The position numbers and the translations under genes are program-made. From NCBI GenBank assembly GCA_025934695.1, contig JAICWS010000005.1:1-64000 (forward strand): DNA of 64,000 nucleotides, given 5' to 3'. The notes below the pieces were generated by a model. It saw nothing but the letters and a program-made list of their open reading frames with translations. It did no database searches and had not been told where the DNA came from. Below are positions 21,664 through 31,072 of the stretch, piece by piece (position 1 is the stretch's first letter; each line of letters begins with the position of its first letter). The stretch comes from Alphaproteobacteria bacterium. GTDB taxonomy: Bacteria > Pseudomonadota > Alphaproteobacteria > Micavibrionales > UBA2020.

Positions 21664-22314
21664 TTACTCCTCGCCTTCCAGCGGCGGCAATCCGAGGCCG
21701 ACCTTCTGCTTGCGCGCTTTTTCGTCGCCGGGAAGCTGGACGTCCGTCATGCCTTCCCAGGGGCTGATGAAATCGAAATTGCGGAAGTCCTGCTGCAACT
21801 TCACCGGTTCATAAACGACGCGCTTCTGCGTTTCGTCGTAGCGCAACTCGACGAAGCCGGTCAGCGGGAAATCCTTGCGCAGGGGATGGCCCTCGAAGCC
21901 GTAGTCGGTCAGGATGCGGCGCAGATCCGGATGATCGTTGAAATAGACGCCATACATGTCCCACACCTCGCGCTCGAACCAGTTGGCGGCGCTGTAGACG
22001 GTGGTCATGGAGTCGAGCGGCGTGTTCTCGTCGGTGCGCACCTTCACGCGGACGCGGAAGTTGTGCTTGAGGCTGAGCAGATTGTAAACGACTTCAAATC
22101 TTTCGTCCTGCTCGGGATAATCGACGCCGCAGATGTCGACAAGCTGCTTGAAGTCACAGTTGGCGTCGTTGAGCAAAAAGGTCATGAAGCGCTTGAGCGC
22201 CTCGCGCCGCACGGTGAAAATCAATTCACCCGCGATGAAATCCTTGCGCAGGATCGCCGGCTGCATCGCCATCTCGATGTATTCGCCCAGGGCCTGTACG
22301 TTTTCGACCGACAT
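21664..22314 (-). CDS. nuoC: NADH-quinone oxidoreductase subunit C
   Basis: 216 residues, 30-kDa subunit family. The hallmark [42 protein letters not shown] stretch is intact (about residues 110-150). The C-terminus ends in an acidic/basic tail ([10 protein letters not shown]). Its start overlaps the nuoB stop by one base as TGATG, and nuoD follows after 3 bp. Confidence 0.96.
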   Translation of the reverse strand: MSVENVQALGEYIEMAMQPAILRKDFIAGELIFTVRREALKRFMTFLLNDANCDFKQLVDICGVDYPEQDERFEVVYNLLSLKHNFRVRVKVRTDENTPLDSMTTVYSAANWFEREVWDMYGVYFNDHPDLRRILTDYGFEGHPLRKDFPLTGFVELRYDETQKRVVYEPVKLQQDFRNFDFISPWEGMTDVQLPGDEKARKQKVGLGLPPLEGEE

Positions 22315-22871
22315 CAGCGCACCAGCCTTGTATCTTCGCGGGAAATCTTTTTCTGCAGCTGCAGGATGCCGTAGACCAGCGCCTCGGCGGTCGGCGGGCA
22401 GCCCGGCACGTAGATATCGACGGGAACGATGCGGTCGCAGCCGCGCACGACCGAATAGGAATAGTGATAATAGCCGCCGCCGTTCGCGCAGGAGCCCATC
22501 GAAATCACCCAGCGCGGCTCGGCCATCTGGTCATAGACCTTGCGCAGCGCGGGCGCCATTTTGTTGCAGAGCGTGCCCGCCACGATCATCACGTCGGACT
22601 GGCGCGGGCTGGGGCGCGGAATGACGCCAAATCTGTCGAGGTCGTAGCGGCTCATGTAGCTGTGGATCATCTCGACGCCGCAGCAGGCCAGACCGAAAGT
22701 CATCGGCCACAAGGAACCGCGCCGCGCCCAATCGAGCAGCATGTCGAGCTTTGACACAAGAAAGCCTTTGTCCTGCAGCTGCGTGGTCGCGGCTTTGACG
22801 ATTTCGTCCTGCAGGTGTCCCGGCGGGATCGGCTGGATGACGTCCGGCGGTAGGATTTTCGGGTCTGCCAT
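22314..22871 (-). CDS. nuoB: NADH-quinone oxidoreductase subunit B
   Basis: 185 residues from the ATG at 22871, which lies 2 bp after the nuoA stop; a longer start at 22904 would overlap nuoA. It binds cluster N2, the last electron donor to quinone: the adjacent cysteines are in [12 protein letters not shown], with further ligands in GSCANGGG and GCPPTAEAL. Length and motifs are normal. Confidence 0.96.
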   Translation of the reverse strand: MADPKILPPDVIQPIPPGHLQDEIVKAATTQLQDKGFLVSKLDMLLDWARRGSLWPMTFGLACCGVEMIHSYMSRYDLDRFGVIPRPSPRQSDVMIVAGTLCNKMAPALRKVYDQMAEPRWVISMGSCANGGGYYHYSYSVVRGCDRIVPVDIYVPGCPPTAEALVYGILQLQKKISREDTRLVR

Positions 22872-22873
22872 GA

Positions 22874-23245
22874 TTACTCCCAGTCCAGGGCGCCTTTGCG
22901 CCACTCATATATAAAGCCGACGGTCAGCACGCCTAAGAACACCATCATCGACCAGAAACCGTACAGTCCGATTTTGCCCAGTGTGATCGCCCAGGGGAAC
23001 AGGAACGCAACCTCGAGGTCGAAGATGATGAAGAGGATCGAGACAAGATAAAAACGCACGTCGAACTTCATGCGCGCATCGGCAAAAGCCTCGAAGCCGC
23101 ATTCGTAGGCAGAAATCTTTTCCGTGTCCGGCTTCTGCTTGGCGGCGAGGAAGGAGACGCCCACCATGAGCATGGACAGTCCCGTCGCGATCACCAGGAA
23201 AACGACGATGGGAAAGTAATTGGTCAGAAGGTCGGTTGCGATCAT
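22874..23245 (-). CDS. nuoA: NADH-quinone oxidoreductase subunit A
   Basis: 123 residues with three membrane helices, first gene of the nuo operon. The quinone-side loop carries the conserved [21 protein letters not shown]-type segment including the reactive Cys. The upstream 170 bp to tRNA-Asp should hold the operon promoter, but I could not pick out a convincing -35/-10 pair there. Confidence 0.96.
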   Translation of the reverse strand: MIATDLLTNYFPIVVFLVIATGLSMLMVGVSFLAAKQKPDTEKISAYECGFEAFADARMKFDVRFYLVSILFIIFDLEVAFLFPWAITLGKIGLYGFWSMMVFLGVLTVGFIYEWRKGALDWE

Positions 23246-23416
23246 TTCTGTCAGCCGTGTTTGTTTGAGCTACCCCCAGCAGCCCCGAGAGCGGGAATCA
23301 CCGCGCAACAATATTACTGCGGACCCGGGTGCTGTTAAAGGTCTAAAGTCTAGATAATGAAGGATTTTTTGATGATATTTGAGCGACTGAAATAGATACC
23401 GTCGCCGGAAAAGGAA

Positions 23417-23493
23417 TGGCGCGAGAGACGGGACTTGAACCCGCGGCCTTCGCCGTGACAGGGCGACGCTCTAACCAGCTGAGCTACTCCCGC
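23417..23493 (-). tRNA. tRNA-Asp (anticodon GTC)
   Basis: 77 nt with a complete cloverleaf. Acceptor strands GCGGGAG and CTCTCGC pair with one G-T. The D arm is AGCTCAGCTGGTTAGAGC, the anticodon loop CTGTCAC gives GTC, and the T loop is TTCAAGT. Discriminator is G and CCA is encoded (23419-23417). It lies upstream of nuoA on the same strand. Confidence 0.95.
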
Positions 23494-23634
23494 AATTCCT
23501 TTTAAAGCTCGGGCTTCTTAATGACGGTTTTCCGCAGGAAAGTCAAACATAAAATAGCTTATGTGTAATTTATTTGAGCGGATCTAGCTTGTTAGAAATC
23601 GCGTTTATGCAGCTGATATATAGCGGTTTTCGCC

Positions 23635-24675
23635 CTAGACAACCTCTTTCGGCGCCAGCCGACAGGTTTCGGGCGCATTGCCGGCTTCGACCTGGATGGT
23701 GGAATGGCTGATCTGAAAGCGGTCGTGCAGCTCGCGCGCGACATTGTGCAGGAAGTGGTCGTCGACCGGCTTGTTGGGACGGATCAGATGGACGGTCAGC
23801 GCCGTCTCGGTCGTGCTCATCGCCCAGATGTGCAGGTCATGCACGCCCGTCACGCCCGCGAGTTCGTGCAGGTAGACGATGACGCCGCGGCGGTCGATGT
23901 GCTTGGGCACCCCGTCGAGCGAGAGGTGGATCGCCTCTTTCGCGATGTCCCAGCAGCCGAGGACGACGATGGTCGAAATGACGAGGCTGGTCGCCGGGTC
24001 AAGCCATTGCCAGCCGTGTCCCTGCAGCCGGATAATCAGTGCGGCCATCACGACGCCGAAGGAAATCGCGGCATCGCCGATCATGTGCATGAAGGCGGCG
24101 CGCAGGTTCAGGTCGTGCTTCTGCCCCTTCCAGAACATCATGGCGGTCGTGAAGTTGATCACAATGCCGAAGGTCGCGACCCAGGCCATAATGCCGGTAT
24201 TCAGGAACTGCGGGCTGCCGAAGCGCTGGACCGCCTCGATGATAATGCCTCCGGTGACGAGGAACAGCAGGCCCGCGTTGGCTAGGCTGGCGAGAATGGA
24301 GGCGCGCCGGTAGCCGTAGGTGCGCTCGTCCGTCGGGCTGCGGCGGCCGAGCCAAGCGGCGCCCCAGGCCAGCAGCAGGCTGACCACGTCGGAAAAATTA
24401 TGCACCGCATCCGCGACAAGGGCGAGCGACTTGGCGAAATAGCCGTAATACAGTTCCGCCCCGACGAAGGCGAAGTTCAGGAACGCGCCGATGGCGAAGC
24501 TGCGGTCGAAATTCTTCGGCACATGGTGATGGTGGCCGCCGCTGCCGTGGGAATGCCCGTGGTCATGGCCGTGATGGTGGCCGTGATCATGATCGTGGTG
24601 ATGATGGTGGTCATGGTCGTGGGAATGGTCATGATGACCATGGTCGTGTCCCGACTCTTTACCCTTTTTACCCAT
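23635..24675 (-). CDS. Cation diffusion facilitator, zinc-type exporter
   Basis: 346 residues from the ATG at 24675, which has GGGAAG about 8 bp upstream; an in-frame start at 24780 is less likely. CDF proteins export Zn(II) or similar ions in exchange for protons. The N-terminal ~50 residues are almost entirely His, Asp, Gly and Ser (a metal-binding tail). Six membrane helices follow, with the two HxxxD metal sites in ADAVHNFSD and HMIGDAAIS. The C-terminal cytoplasmic dimerisation domain ends near HSTIQVE. CzcD/ZitB subgroup by motif. Stand-alone gene. Confidence 0.9.
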   Translation of the reverse strand: MGKKGKESGHDHGHHDHSHDHDHHHHHDHDHGHHHGHDHGHSHGSGGHHHHVPKNFDRSFAIGAFLNFAFVGAELYYGYFAKSLALVADAVHNFSDVVSLLLAWGAAWLGRRSPTDERTYGYRRASILASLANAGLLFLVTGGIIIEAVQRFGSPQFLNTGIMAWVATFGIVINFTTAMMFWKGQKHDLNLRAAFMHMIGDAAISFGVVMAALIIRLQGHGWQWLDPATSLVISTIVVLGCWDIAKEAIHLSLDGVPKHIDRRGVIVYLHELAGVTGVHDLHIWAMSTTETALTVHLIRPNKPVDDHFLHNVARELHDRFQISHSTIQVEAGNAPETCRLAPKEVV

Positions 24676-24857
24676 GAACTTCCCGAAAACCGATGCTTTA
24701 AGGCTACCTGAAAGCCCCCGGCGAATACAATGAATTTGCGTTTTTTGCGACTCGTTCTCAGACGTCTGGAATATATCCATAATTTAATGTCTGACGGCCT
24801 GTCCTAATGTGGGGTCAACAAGTCATATTTCCCACTCGTAAGTCATCAAAGACACTC

Positions 24858-24976
24858 GTTATCCCCGCGAAGACGGGGATCCAGTACCGTTCTTATTAAA
24901 ACGGCGTCCTCGGCAAATTGCACTGGAAGCTGTTTTATAATCCACGGTACTGGATTCCCGCCTTCGCGGGAATGAC
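24858..24976. repeat. Intergenic inverted-repeat element
   Basis: About 119 bp. The left arm holds the hairpin ATCCCCGCGAAGACGGGGAT followed by CCAGTACCGT; the right arm is ACGGTACTGGAT followed by TCCCGCCTTCGCGGGAATGA. The arms are inverted copies of each other and each is itself a hairpin. The middle is AT-richer and unique. Member of the family repeated in this window; it fills most of the 24781-25031 spacer. Confidence 0.75.
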
Positions 24977-25031
24977 GGCAGATCTGTCGAGCAGGCTTGC
25001 CAAATTTATCGATTTATAAGCATGTTAAGGG

Positions 25032-26273
25032 ATGCGATTGCCGGTCCTGCAGACATGCCGTCTCAAACCCGCCGTCGCCGGCTTCGCGCTGCTGTTGGTG
25101 GCTTCCGCGCTGCTGGTGGCGGGGGTGCTGCTGGCGGCGTACCTGCACTGGTACCAGATCCAGCTGGAGAAAGAGCGCCTCGACACGACGCGGGCGCGCC
25201 TCGCCGCCATTCATGAGGCCATCACCCGCTATTCCCTGCAGCACCGGAAATTCCCCTGCCCCGAAAACCCGGTGCCGAACCCGAACGCTGAAAACCGCTT
25301 TGACGATACCGGCAACAAGGACGAGGACTGCGCGCCCGACGATACCGGCCTGAAGGATACGAATATCGAACAGTCGCCGGTCTGGCGCGGTGTCGTGCCG
25401 CTGAAGGCGCTGCACCTCGACGCGCAGGCGGGCCTCGACGGCTGGGGCAACAAGATCACTTACGTGGTGACGCACTATCTGACGATGGACCAGGCGCTAT
25501 TCCCTGGCAAACCGCACGCCGGCATCCTGCGCGTCTATGACCAGAACATGCAGAACCTGCTGCCGGTCCAGGACACGGGCAGCTACCTGCTGATTTCCCA
25601 CGGGCCGACCGGCGGTGGCGCCTGGACGCCGCAGGGAATGCGACGGCCCTGCCCGACAGGCACAATGGACGCGCATAATTGCGACGGCGGGGAGATCTTC
25701 ATCAAAGCGCCCTTCACCACCACGCCTGGCGCGAATTTTTACGACGACATCGTGCTGACCGATGCCGTGCGCGACCGCAACCTGGTCGAAAAAATCGCCA
25801 TCTGCAACAGCCGTCACGCGTTTTTCTCGCCGGAGGAAAGGTCGGCGGATCCTGATGGCTGCATCCCGCGCAATCACATCTGGAAGGGCGGCTGCCTGTC
25901 GACGACGGTGGCCACAGGCAGCCCGGTGCAAACGGTCGCCATGGCCAAAGCGATGGCGCCCCCATCGATCGCGACGCCTGCGCCAGATGCGGGTGCGCTT
26001 GTAGCAAGCGGAAAGATTCCGCCCAATATCCAGGCTGGCAGCTGCGCCTGCGGCGAGGGCATGGTGAATTTTTCAGGCGGCCAATGGGACGACCGCCGGA
26101 CGCTGCCGCCCTACGCGCCGACCGGGTTTTTAAACCAGAGCAATGCCTGCATGGTGCCGGTCGCCGGGAAACCAGTGATTGGAAGACCGCTGACCGCGAC
26201 AGCGCGTCCCGCCAGCTGGTGTCTTGTCTCCACGACGAAGCGGACGGAACTGAATGCCTGCACGATGCAATAA
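25032..26273 (+). CDS. Pseudopilin-like exported protein
   Basis: 413 residues. A short basic leader ends in AVAG, then a long hydrophobic helix FALLLVASALLVAGVLLAAY runs into an amphipathic helix (QIQLEKERLDTTRARLAAIHEAITRY-like), the layout of type IV pilins and type II secretion pseudopilins. Glu at position +5 is missing, as in GspK-type minor pseudopilins. The mature domain includes RKFPCPENP, DGWGNKITYVV as in pseudopilin-like 'major pilin' G-type proteins, and several Cys. No other pilus or secretion genes adjoin it. The start is uncertain; the predicted ATG has a poorly spaced AAGG. Confidence 0.7.
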   Translation: MRLPVLQTCRLKPAVAGFALLLVASALLVAGVLLAAYLHWYQIQLEKERLDTTRARLAAIHEAITRYSLQHRKFPCPENPVPNPNAENRFDDTGNKDEDCAPDDTGLKDTNIEQSPVWRGVVPLKALHLDAQAGLDGWGNKITYVVTHYLTMDQALFPGKPHAGILRVYDQNMQNLLPVQDTGSYLLISHGPTGGGAWTPQGMRRPCPTGTMDAHNCDGGEIFIKAPFTTTPGANFYDDIVLTDAVRDRNLVEKIAICNSRHAFFSPEERSADPDGCIPRNHIWKGGCLSTTVATGSPVQTVAMAKAMAPPSIATPAPDAGALVASGKIPPNIQAGSCACGEGMVNFSGGQWDDRRTLPPYAPTGFLNQSNACMVPVAGKPVIGRPLTATARPASWCLVSTTKRTELNACTMQ

Positions 26274-26275
26274 CG

Positions 26276-27988
26276 TTAGCGGCGGCCGGAACGGCGTTCC
26301 CACAGCACGGGCAGCTTGACGGTCAGGATCGTGCCCTCGCCCTCGTTGCTCTCGATGAGCAGGTTGCCGCCGAGCTTCTGCACCTCGGCCTTGATGACAT
26401 TCATTCCGATGCCCCGGCCCGAATGCAAGTCGGCCCCGTCGCGGGTCGAAAAATCCTCGTCGAAAATGTGCTGGATGATTTCAGACGGCGCCTTGCCGTC
26501 GACCGGCTTGCCCTTTTCGCGCAGCCGGTCGGAAATAGCGCGATGCGAAATACCCTTGCCGTCGTCGGCGATGGTGAGGCGAAACATGTTGCGCGTGCCG
26601 CCCTCGTAGTTCGTCCGGATATGGATCTGCAGCTCGGGCGGCTTGCCGCGCGTGCGGCGCTGCAATGGCGGTTCGGCCGCATGGTCGACGATGTTGCGCG
26701 CGATATGGGTCAGGCTGTCGAAAAATTCGCGGTAGAAGTCGGGAAACACACGCACCTCGTCGCCCGGATCGTGGTGGATGCTGATCTTGCGACCCGCGGC
26801 TTCGGCGAAATGCGACAGCTGGGTTTCGAAGAAGGTCAGCAGGTCCTGCACGGGGAGCGAGGCCACGCTCTCGAAGAACATGCGCTCGGCGCTCTCCGGC
26901 GAGGCGCCGCCCTCCTCCATCACGCGCCGCAGCTCCTTGCCGAAGCGCAGCAGGTGGGTTGAGTCCATGCAGATCAGGTCTTCGACGCTTTCGAACGCGC
27001 CGCCCCAGATTTCGCGTCCCAGCCAGCGAGCATAGTCGATGCTGCGGTCGAGCCGCGCGCGGGCGGCGGCGCAGATCTTCGCGAAGGCGGGCTCCCACCC
27101 CTGCGCGGGCAGCGCTCCCAGCTGGTCTTCCAGCTCGTGCAGCAGTTCGGCGAGGTCGTGGAGGTAAAAGAAGGCGGCCATGCTTTTGAGCGTGTGCAGG
27201 TCACGTTTGAGCACGCCGCGGTCGCGAGTCGTGCCGCCGTCGGAAAACACCGCATGGATCGTGCGGTAGAAATGAACATAGCTGCCGCGGTTGGAAGCGA
27301 TGCGCAGCGTGCGCAGCACCTGCTCTTCCTTGGCCTTCAGCTCTGCATCCGCCCGCGCGCGCTGCGAGACGTCGGTCGCCACGAGCAGGATGCCGGTGAC
27401 CGACCCGTCGGCCGCATACATGGCGCGATAGGCGAGCGCCACGGTCAATCCCAGCGAGTGCACATATTGCTGCGGGGCGAGCGCCGCCAGCTCCTCGAAC
27501 GAATGGGCCGTCATGGTGTGGCAGAACATGACCTCGATGAGCGCGGCGAAATCATTGCGCGCAACGCCGTCGAGCTTGAGCACGTCAGCCACGTGCCTGC
27601 CGGACGGATCGCCCTCGAGCAGCGCGAGGCACGCCTGCGAGTACGTGCCGCCGCAGATGCCCTGGTTGTCGAAGAACAGCAGCGCTTGCCCCAAGCTTTC
27701 CAGCATCGCGCGGTTGGCGATGTTGAGCCGTTCGAGCTCGGCGTTCGCCGTCGTCAGCTCGGCCGAGCTCAAGGACAGGTTGCGCATCGCCATTTTCAGC
27801 TGGTCGTCGTTTTCGGTCAGCGCGCCGTTGACGCCGGCAAGCAGTTCGCCCAGCGAGGAGAGCACTTTCTGCGCCTCGGGCGGCAGGCCCGGCGTCGCGG
27901 CCGCAGCCTTCACCGCCGCCAGCGCAGTTTCAGGATCTTCCATCCCGAAGTGGCGCTTGAGCAGACGTGACAGCCGCTTGGCGTACAT
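26276..27988 (-). CDS. Hybrid sensor protein with PAS-like, HPt-like and HATPase domains
   Basis: 570 residues, cytoplasmic. A coiled coil (~55-92) leads into a PAS-like domain (~93-208). An HPt/CheA-P1-like helix bundle follows with the phosphorylatable His in LHTLKSMAAFF (His ~265). The C-terminal GHKL ATPase has an N-box HIARNIVDHA (~428-437), G1 ADDGKGIS (474-481) and G2 GRGIGMNVIK (524-533). There is no standard HisKA dimerisation domain, so it is CheA-like in logic. It is the last gene of the FIST operon, 3 bp after the FIST gene, and probably phosphorylates the receiver at 29684-30118. Confidence 0.8.
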   Translation of the reverse strand: MYAKRLSRLLKRHFGMEDPETALAAVKAAAATPGLPPEAQKVLSSLGELLAGVNGALTENDDQLKMAMRNLSLSSAELTTANAELERLNIANRAMLESLGQALLFFDNQGICGGTYSQACLALLEGDPSGRHVADVLKLDGVARNDFAALIEVMFCHTMTAHSFEELAALAPQQYVHSLGLTVALAYRAMYAADGSVTGILLVATDVSQRARADAELKAKEEQVLRTLRIASNRGSYVHFYRTIHAVFSDGGTTRDRGVLKRDLHTLKSMAAFFYLHDLAELLHELEDQLGALPAQGWEPAFAKICAAARARLDRSIDYARWLGREIWGGAFESVEDLICMDSTHLLRFGKELRRVMEEGGASPESAERMFFESVASLPVQDLLTFFETQLSHFAEAAGRKISIHHDPGDEVRVFPDFYREFFDSLTHIARNIVDHAAEPPLQRRTRGKPPELQIHIRTNYEGGTRNMFRLTIADDGKGISHRAISDRLREKGKPVDGKAPSEIIQHIFDEDFSTRDGADLHSGRGIGMNVIKAEVQKLGGNLLIESNEGEGTILTVKLPVLWERRSGRR

Positions 27989-27991
27989 GGT

Positions 27992-29134
27992 TTAAGCCGC
28001 GAGGTCTTCTTCGGCGATATGGGTGATCGTCATGGTCTGGTTGTGCAACTCGGAAAAGCCGGTCTGGTGAAACGGGCAGATTTCGCCGTAGGAATAAAAG
28101 CCCGCGAAGACCGAATTCTTGCCGATGGCGTTGACCACGGCTTCGACTTCCTCGTCGACCGAGCCGCCCATGATGATTTTGCGGCCCACGCAGGAAACGA
28201 GCAGCGTGGCCGAACTGCCGGCGTTTTTGAAATTCGCCTCTTCCGCCGCCTCGCCCGCACCGTCGACGAGCGAGTCCGTGTCGGCGTACATGAGGCTGAC
28301 AAGGCTGCCCTGCGGCAGGTCGCCGGCCATGGTCAGGCTTTTCGCCTTGTGATCGACGTCGAGAATAGTGCGGATGAGCCCCGTTTCCTGCCGGTCTTCC
28401 TCGCGCAGGATGGCGAAAGGATAGAGCAGACCGCTCGCGGGCAGGCCCGCCGCCTTATCGCCCAGATATTCCTTGTACAGGTCGAGCGCCGGCTTGCCGT
28501 CGAGCTCGAACAGCACGTTGCCGGCAGCCTTGGTCACGCGGCGCGCCGGTCCGAAGGGCTTCCAGCCGCCGCGGCTGCCGCTTTTCACGCGCACCTTGTC
28601 GCCGTAGAGGCCGAAGGCGACCGCATGGTCTTCGAACACCTTGCCGTTGAGCAGCGTATGCGTCTTGCTGAAAGAGGTGCCGTCGCCGGCAAGCCCGCCA
28701 GTGATGACGATGTTCTTGCCCACCGCGTCGGAGATGCCGCGCACGAACTCGCTGCCGTTCACATGCAACCCCGGCGAGAGCACGAAAATGCTTTTCAGGT
28801 TCGGCCCGATGAGCTGCTGGCCAAGGCTGAGGCCCGCCTGGCGCGAGGATTCCACGCCCGTCAGCCCGGCATCGGCGACCTTCACCTCGGTCGCGTCGAA
28901 ATGCATGGCCACGACCGAGCAGCTGTCATCCGACACGCCCTCGGCTGAAATTTCGCCCGCGGTCGAGCAGCCGATGATGTTGAGGCCCGCATCCGCGCAG
29001 GCTTTTTCGGCCGCCTTGTCGCCGAAGAAGCCGGGCGCCGCGAACAGCACCGAAATCTGCGGCCCGATCGCTTTCGACTTGGCCAGCGCCTCGGCCAGCC
29101 CCTTGCGATCCGATTTGAATGAATAGGTTTTCAT
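27992..29134 (-). CDS. FIST domain sensory protein
   Basis: 380 residues with the FIST_N and FIST_C domains that are found in signal transduction proteins and are thought to bind small ligands such as amino acids. Characteristic segments: GCSTAGEIS near residue 55, GGLAGDGTSF (~145), and the C-terminal GFYSYGEICPF ending in HNQTMTITHI. No membrane helix. A GGGGGA ribosome binding site lies 8 bp upstream of the ATG. It lies between the CheX-like gene and the kinase, and presumably provides input to that kinase. Confidence 0.85.
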   Translation of the reverse strand: MKTYSFKSDRKGLAEALAKSKAIGPQISVLFAAPGFFGDKAAEKACADAGLNIIGCSTAGEISAEGVSDDSCSVVAMHFDATEVKVADAGLTGVESSRQAGLSLGQQLIGPNLKSIFVLSPGLHVNGSEFVRGISDAVGKNIVITGGLAGDGTSFSKTHTLLNGKVFEDHAVAFGLYGDKVRVKSGSRGGWKPFGPARRVTKAAGNVLFELDGKPALDLYKEYLGDKAAGLPASGLLYPFAILREEDRQETGLIRTILDVDHKAKSLTMAGDLPQGSLVSLMYADTDSLVDGAGEAAEEANFKNAGSSATLLVSCVGRKIIMGGSVDEEVEAVVNAIGKNSVFAGFYSYGEICPFHQTGFSELHNQTMTITHIAEEDLAA

Positions 29135-29165
29135 GGCAATTCCCCCGTCCCTTTATTTAGATGTC

Positions 29166-29687
29166 TTAATGAAGATATTCGCCGCCCGCGGCTCTCTGGT
29201 CGCGGATGGTGAAATCGACCGTCACGCCGCCATCGCTTACCTGCCCGCTCGCGTCGTTGTAAGCGAAATGCATGTGCAGTGCGCCCAGGCCCGCCTCCGC
29301 CTCGCCCGGCTGGACCGGATAGGGGAAAGTCATCTCGAATTTGTAGCCGTTGGCGTTGAGGCAGTTCTTGACCCTTGTGCCCACGATGTTGGCGACTGCC
29401 GCCGCGATGTCGTTGCGGATATGCGGGTCGTTCGACAATTCGGTGCTGAAGAAATTGAGCGCGGTCAGTGCCAGCATGCGGTCGTCGAAGCTGAAATAGA
29501 ATCGCGCCGGCAACCCGCCCTCGTTCTTCAGGACAAGGCCGACGCTGGTGCGGCCCTCGCGCGCCTGCGCCTCGTGGCCGACCGAGGCCGTGACGACCGA
29601 CTGGCCGAACATACCGTTGAAGGTCTCGACCACCGTGGCGGCCACGATCTGCGATATTTCGGCGAACAGCTGGCCCTTATCCGTCAT
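29166..29687 (-). CDS. CheX-like chemotaxis phosphatase family protein
   Basis: 173 residues from the ATG at 29687, whose ATGA overlaps the receiver stop. The pattern FFSTELSNDPHIRNDIAAAVANIVGTRVKN matches the CheX/CheC-type helix in which acidic residue and Asn (ExxN-like) take part in dephosphorylating CheY. Here the first position of the motif is within NDIAAAVANIV, with Asp instead of Glu, so activity is uncertain. Flanking strands resemble the CheX fold. Likely acts on the neighbouring receiver. Confidence 0.65.
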   Translation of the reverse strand: MTDKGQLFAEISQIVAATVVETFNGMFGQSVVTASVGHEAQAREGRTSVGLVLKNEGGLPARFYFSFDDRMLALTALNFFSTELSNDPHIRNDIAAAVANIVGTRVKNCLNANGYKFEMTFPYPVQPGEAEAGLGALHMHFAYNDASGQVSDGGVTVDFTIRDQRAAGGEYLH

Positions 29688-30118
29688 GCCGCGCCCCCGC
29701 TCGTGCGCTGCGCGGTAGTGCGGCGTTTTTCGAGCCACTCCAGCACCTTCACCATCTTTTCCTGGAAGGTCACGGGCGTGACCGGCTTGATGATATAGGC
29801 GGTCGCGCCTGCCTTGATGGCTTCGATCATATGGTGCTTGTCGTTCTCCGACGTGACCATGACGAAGGCGACGTCGTCAAAGGCGCGGTCCTGCCGGCAT
29901 TCCTGCATCAGGGCAAAGCCGCTCTTGCCCGGCATCAGCCAGTCGCAGAACAGGATGTCGTATTTCTTGGCGGCCAGTTTTTCCTGCGCCTCGGCCACGT
30001 CGGCCGCCATGTCGATGCGCGTAAATCCGAGGTTGCGCAGGTTTTTTTCGATAGCCTGGCGGATGATCAGATGGTCGTCGAGCACAAGAGCTTCGAGCTG
30101 CGCCGTATTAATCGTCAT
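29684..30118 (-). CDS. CheY-like single-domain response regulator
   Basis: 144 residues from MTINTAQ at 30118 (an in-frame start at 30136 is possible). A receiver domain with acidic pair in VLDDH, the phospho-acceptor Asp in ILFCDWLMPGKSG, Thr in VMVTSE and Lys in YIIKP. No output domain, so it must act by protein contact, for example on motility or on another partner. First gene of a four-gene operon with CheX-like, FIST and HPt-kinase genes. Confidence 0.88.
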   Translation of the reverse strand: MTINTAQLEALVLDDHLIIRQAIEKNLRNLGFTRIDMAADVAEAQEKLAAKKYDILFCDWLMPGKSGFALMQECRQDRAFDDVAFVMVTSENDKHHMIEAIKAGATAYIIKPVTPVTFQEKMVKVLEWLEKRRTTAQRTSGGAA

Positions 30119-30424
30119 GAAAGTCAGCCTCCCCACTCTCTTATAATAGGCCTCATTTATTAAGAGGAGATTGAGGAGTTTTCACATAGCGCGGAGGGGC
30201 AAGACTTTGATGGGAAGCGAAGCGGGGTGGAGATCGATAATCCGCCAGGCATATAGGTGCCCCAGAAATTTCCGACCGGCGTTTCTCTGGACGAATCAGA
30301 GGAATTATGACTTACGGCCAAAGACAGTATCAGCATTTTCAGTAGCTTAGACGGAATTATACTCAGTTTATGAAAAATAATGTAGAATGAGAGCGATGGT
30401 GTTAAGAGCAAACAGGAGCAGCAG

Positions 30425-30949
30425 ATGTTTGAAGGTATGAAAGCCCGCAAAAGTCTTTCCCAGGTCTCGCCCGCCTTGCAGGCGCTGGATGCGGATCTCG
30501 CCAAGGTCGCAAATGTTTCTGATCCGATTAGCCGGCTGGTTCAGTTCTTCGAAGCCGTCTCCACTTTCAACGACAAGCAGGAGCAAACTCCCGTGAACGT
30601 CGGCGTCGCGGCGACGGCCTTCCGGAAGGCGAATGACCAGGGACAATATGCGCAGACTGTGGAGGCGCTGGAATCCCTCCAGACCCATTTCCGCCAGGCG
30701 GGCCGCGAGCCCTATGGCATTAACCGTACCCAGCCGGGCGAGCATGTGACGGAGAACAACGTTTATCTCGGCAACGTTTTCGGCCTGTGGACCTTCACGG
30801 CCAGCGACTGGCGCGCGAAGCTGAGCCGCGACGACGCGCAGACGAAGGAAAACAAGCAGATCATCGAAGGGCAGGCCGCGGGCTTCGTGAAAAGCCACCT
30901 CGAGCCCATGCGAAAACTGATCGCAACGGTCGCTGCGCCGAAGCGCTAG
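30425..30949 (+). CDS. Hypothetical cytoplasmic protein
   Basis: 174 residues, mostly helical and soluble, not recognised. No signal peptide. Features: ALQALDADLAKVANVSDPISRLVQFFEAV and a Trp-containing LWTFTASDWRAKLSRDDAQ segment. An AGGAG-like sequence (AACAGGAGCAGCAG) sits upstream of the ATG at 30425, supporting the start; the second Met at 30437 is an alternative. It stands alone; the spacer 30119-30424 holds the divergent upstream regions of this gene and of the receiver operon, with no further feature seen. Confidence 0.7.
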   Translation: MFEGMKARKSLSQVSPALQALDADLAKVANVSDPISRLVQFFEAVSTFNDKQEQTPVNVGVAATAFRKANDQGQYAQTVEALESLQTHFRQAGREPYGINRTQPGEHVTENNVYLGNVFGLWTFTASDWRAKLSRDDAQTKENKQIIEGQAAGFVKSHLEPMRKLIATVAAPKR

Positions 30950-31072
30950 TCAATTTGAAGGGTCTATTGATTAGGTATTGGGTTACCGGAATTCGCAAAG
31001 GTACCGGAGCGCGAGACCCGACCGGAATTTGATATTATTTTGTTAAGTACGTGTCCCTAGAATTCCGGAATT

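Noticed and set aside
24400-24711. Plus-strand frame antisense to the His-rich start of the CDF gene
   Set aside because: It is a Met/Val-only low-complexity shadow of the His codons on the other strand.
30160-30898. Minus-strand frames opposite the unknown gene at 30425
   Set aside because: No ribosome binding site and unlikely composition; the plus-strand gene has a better start and protein-like sequence.
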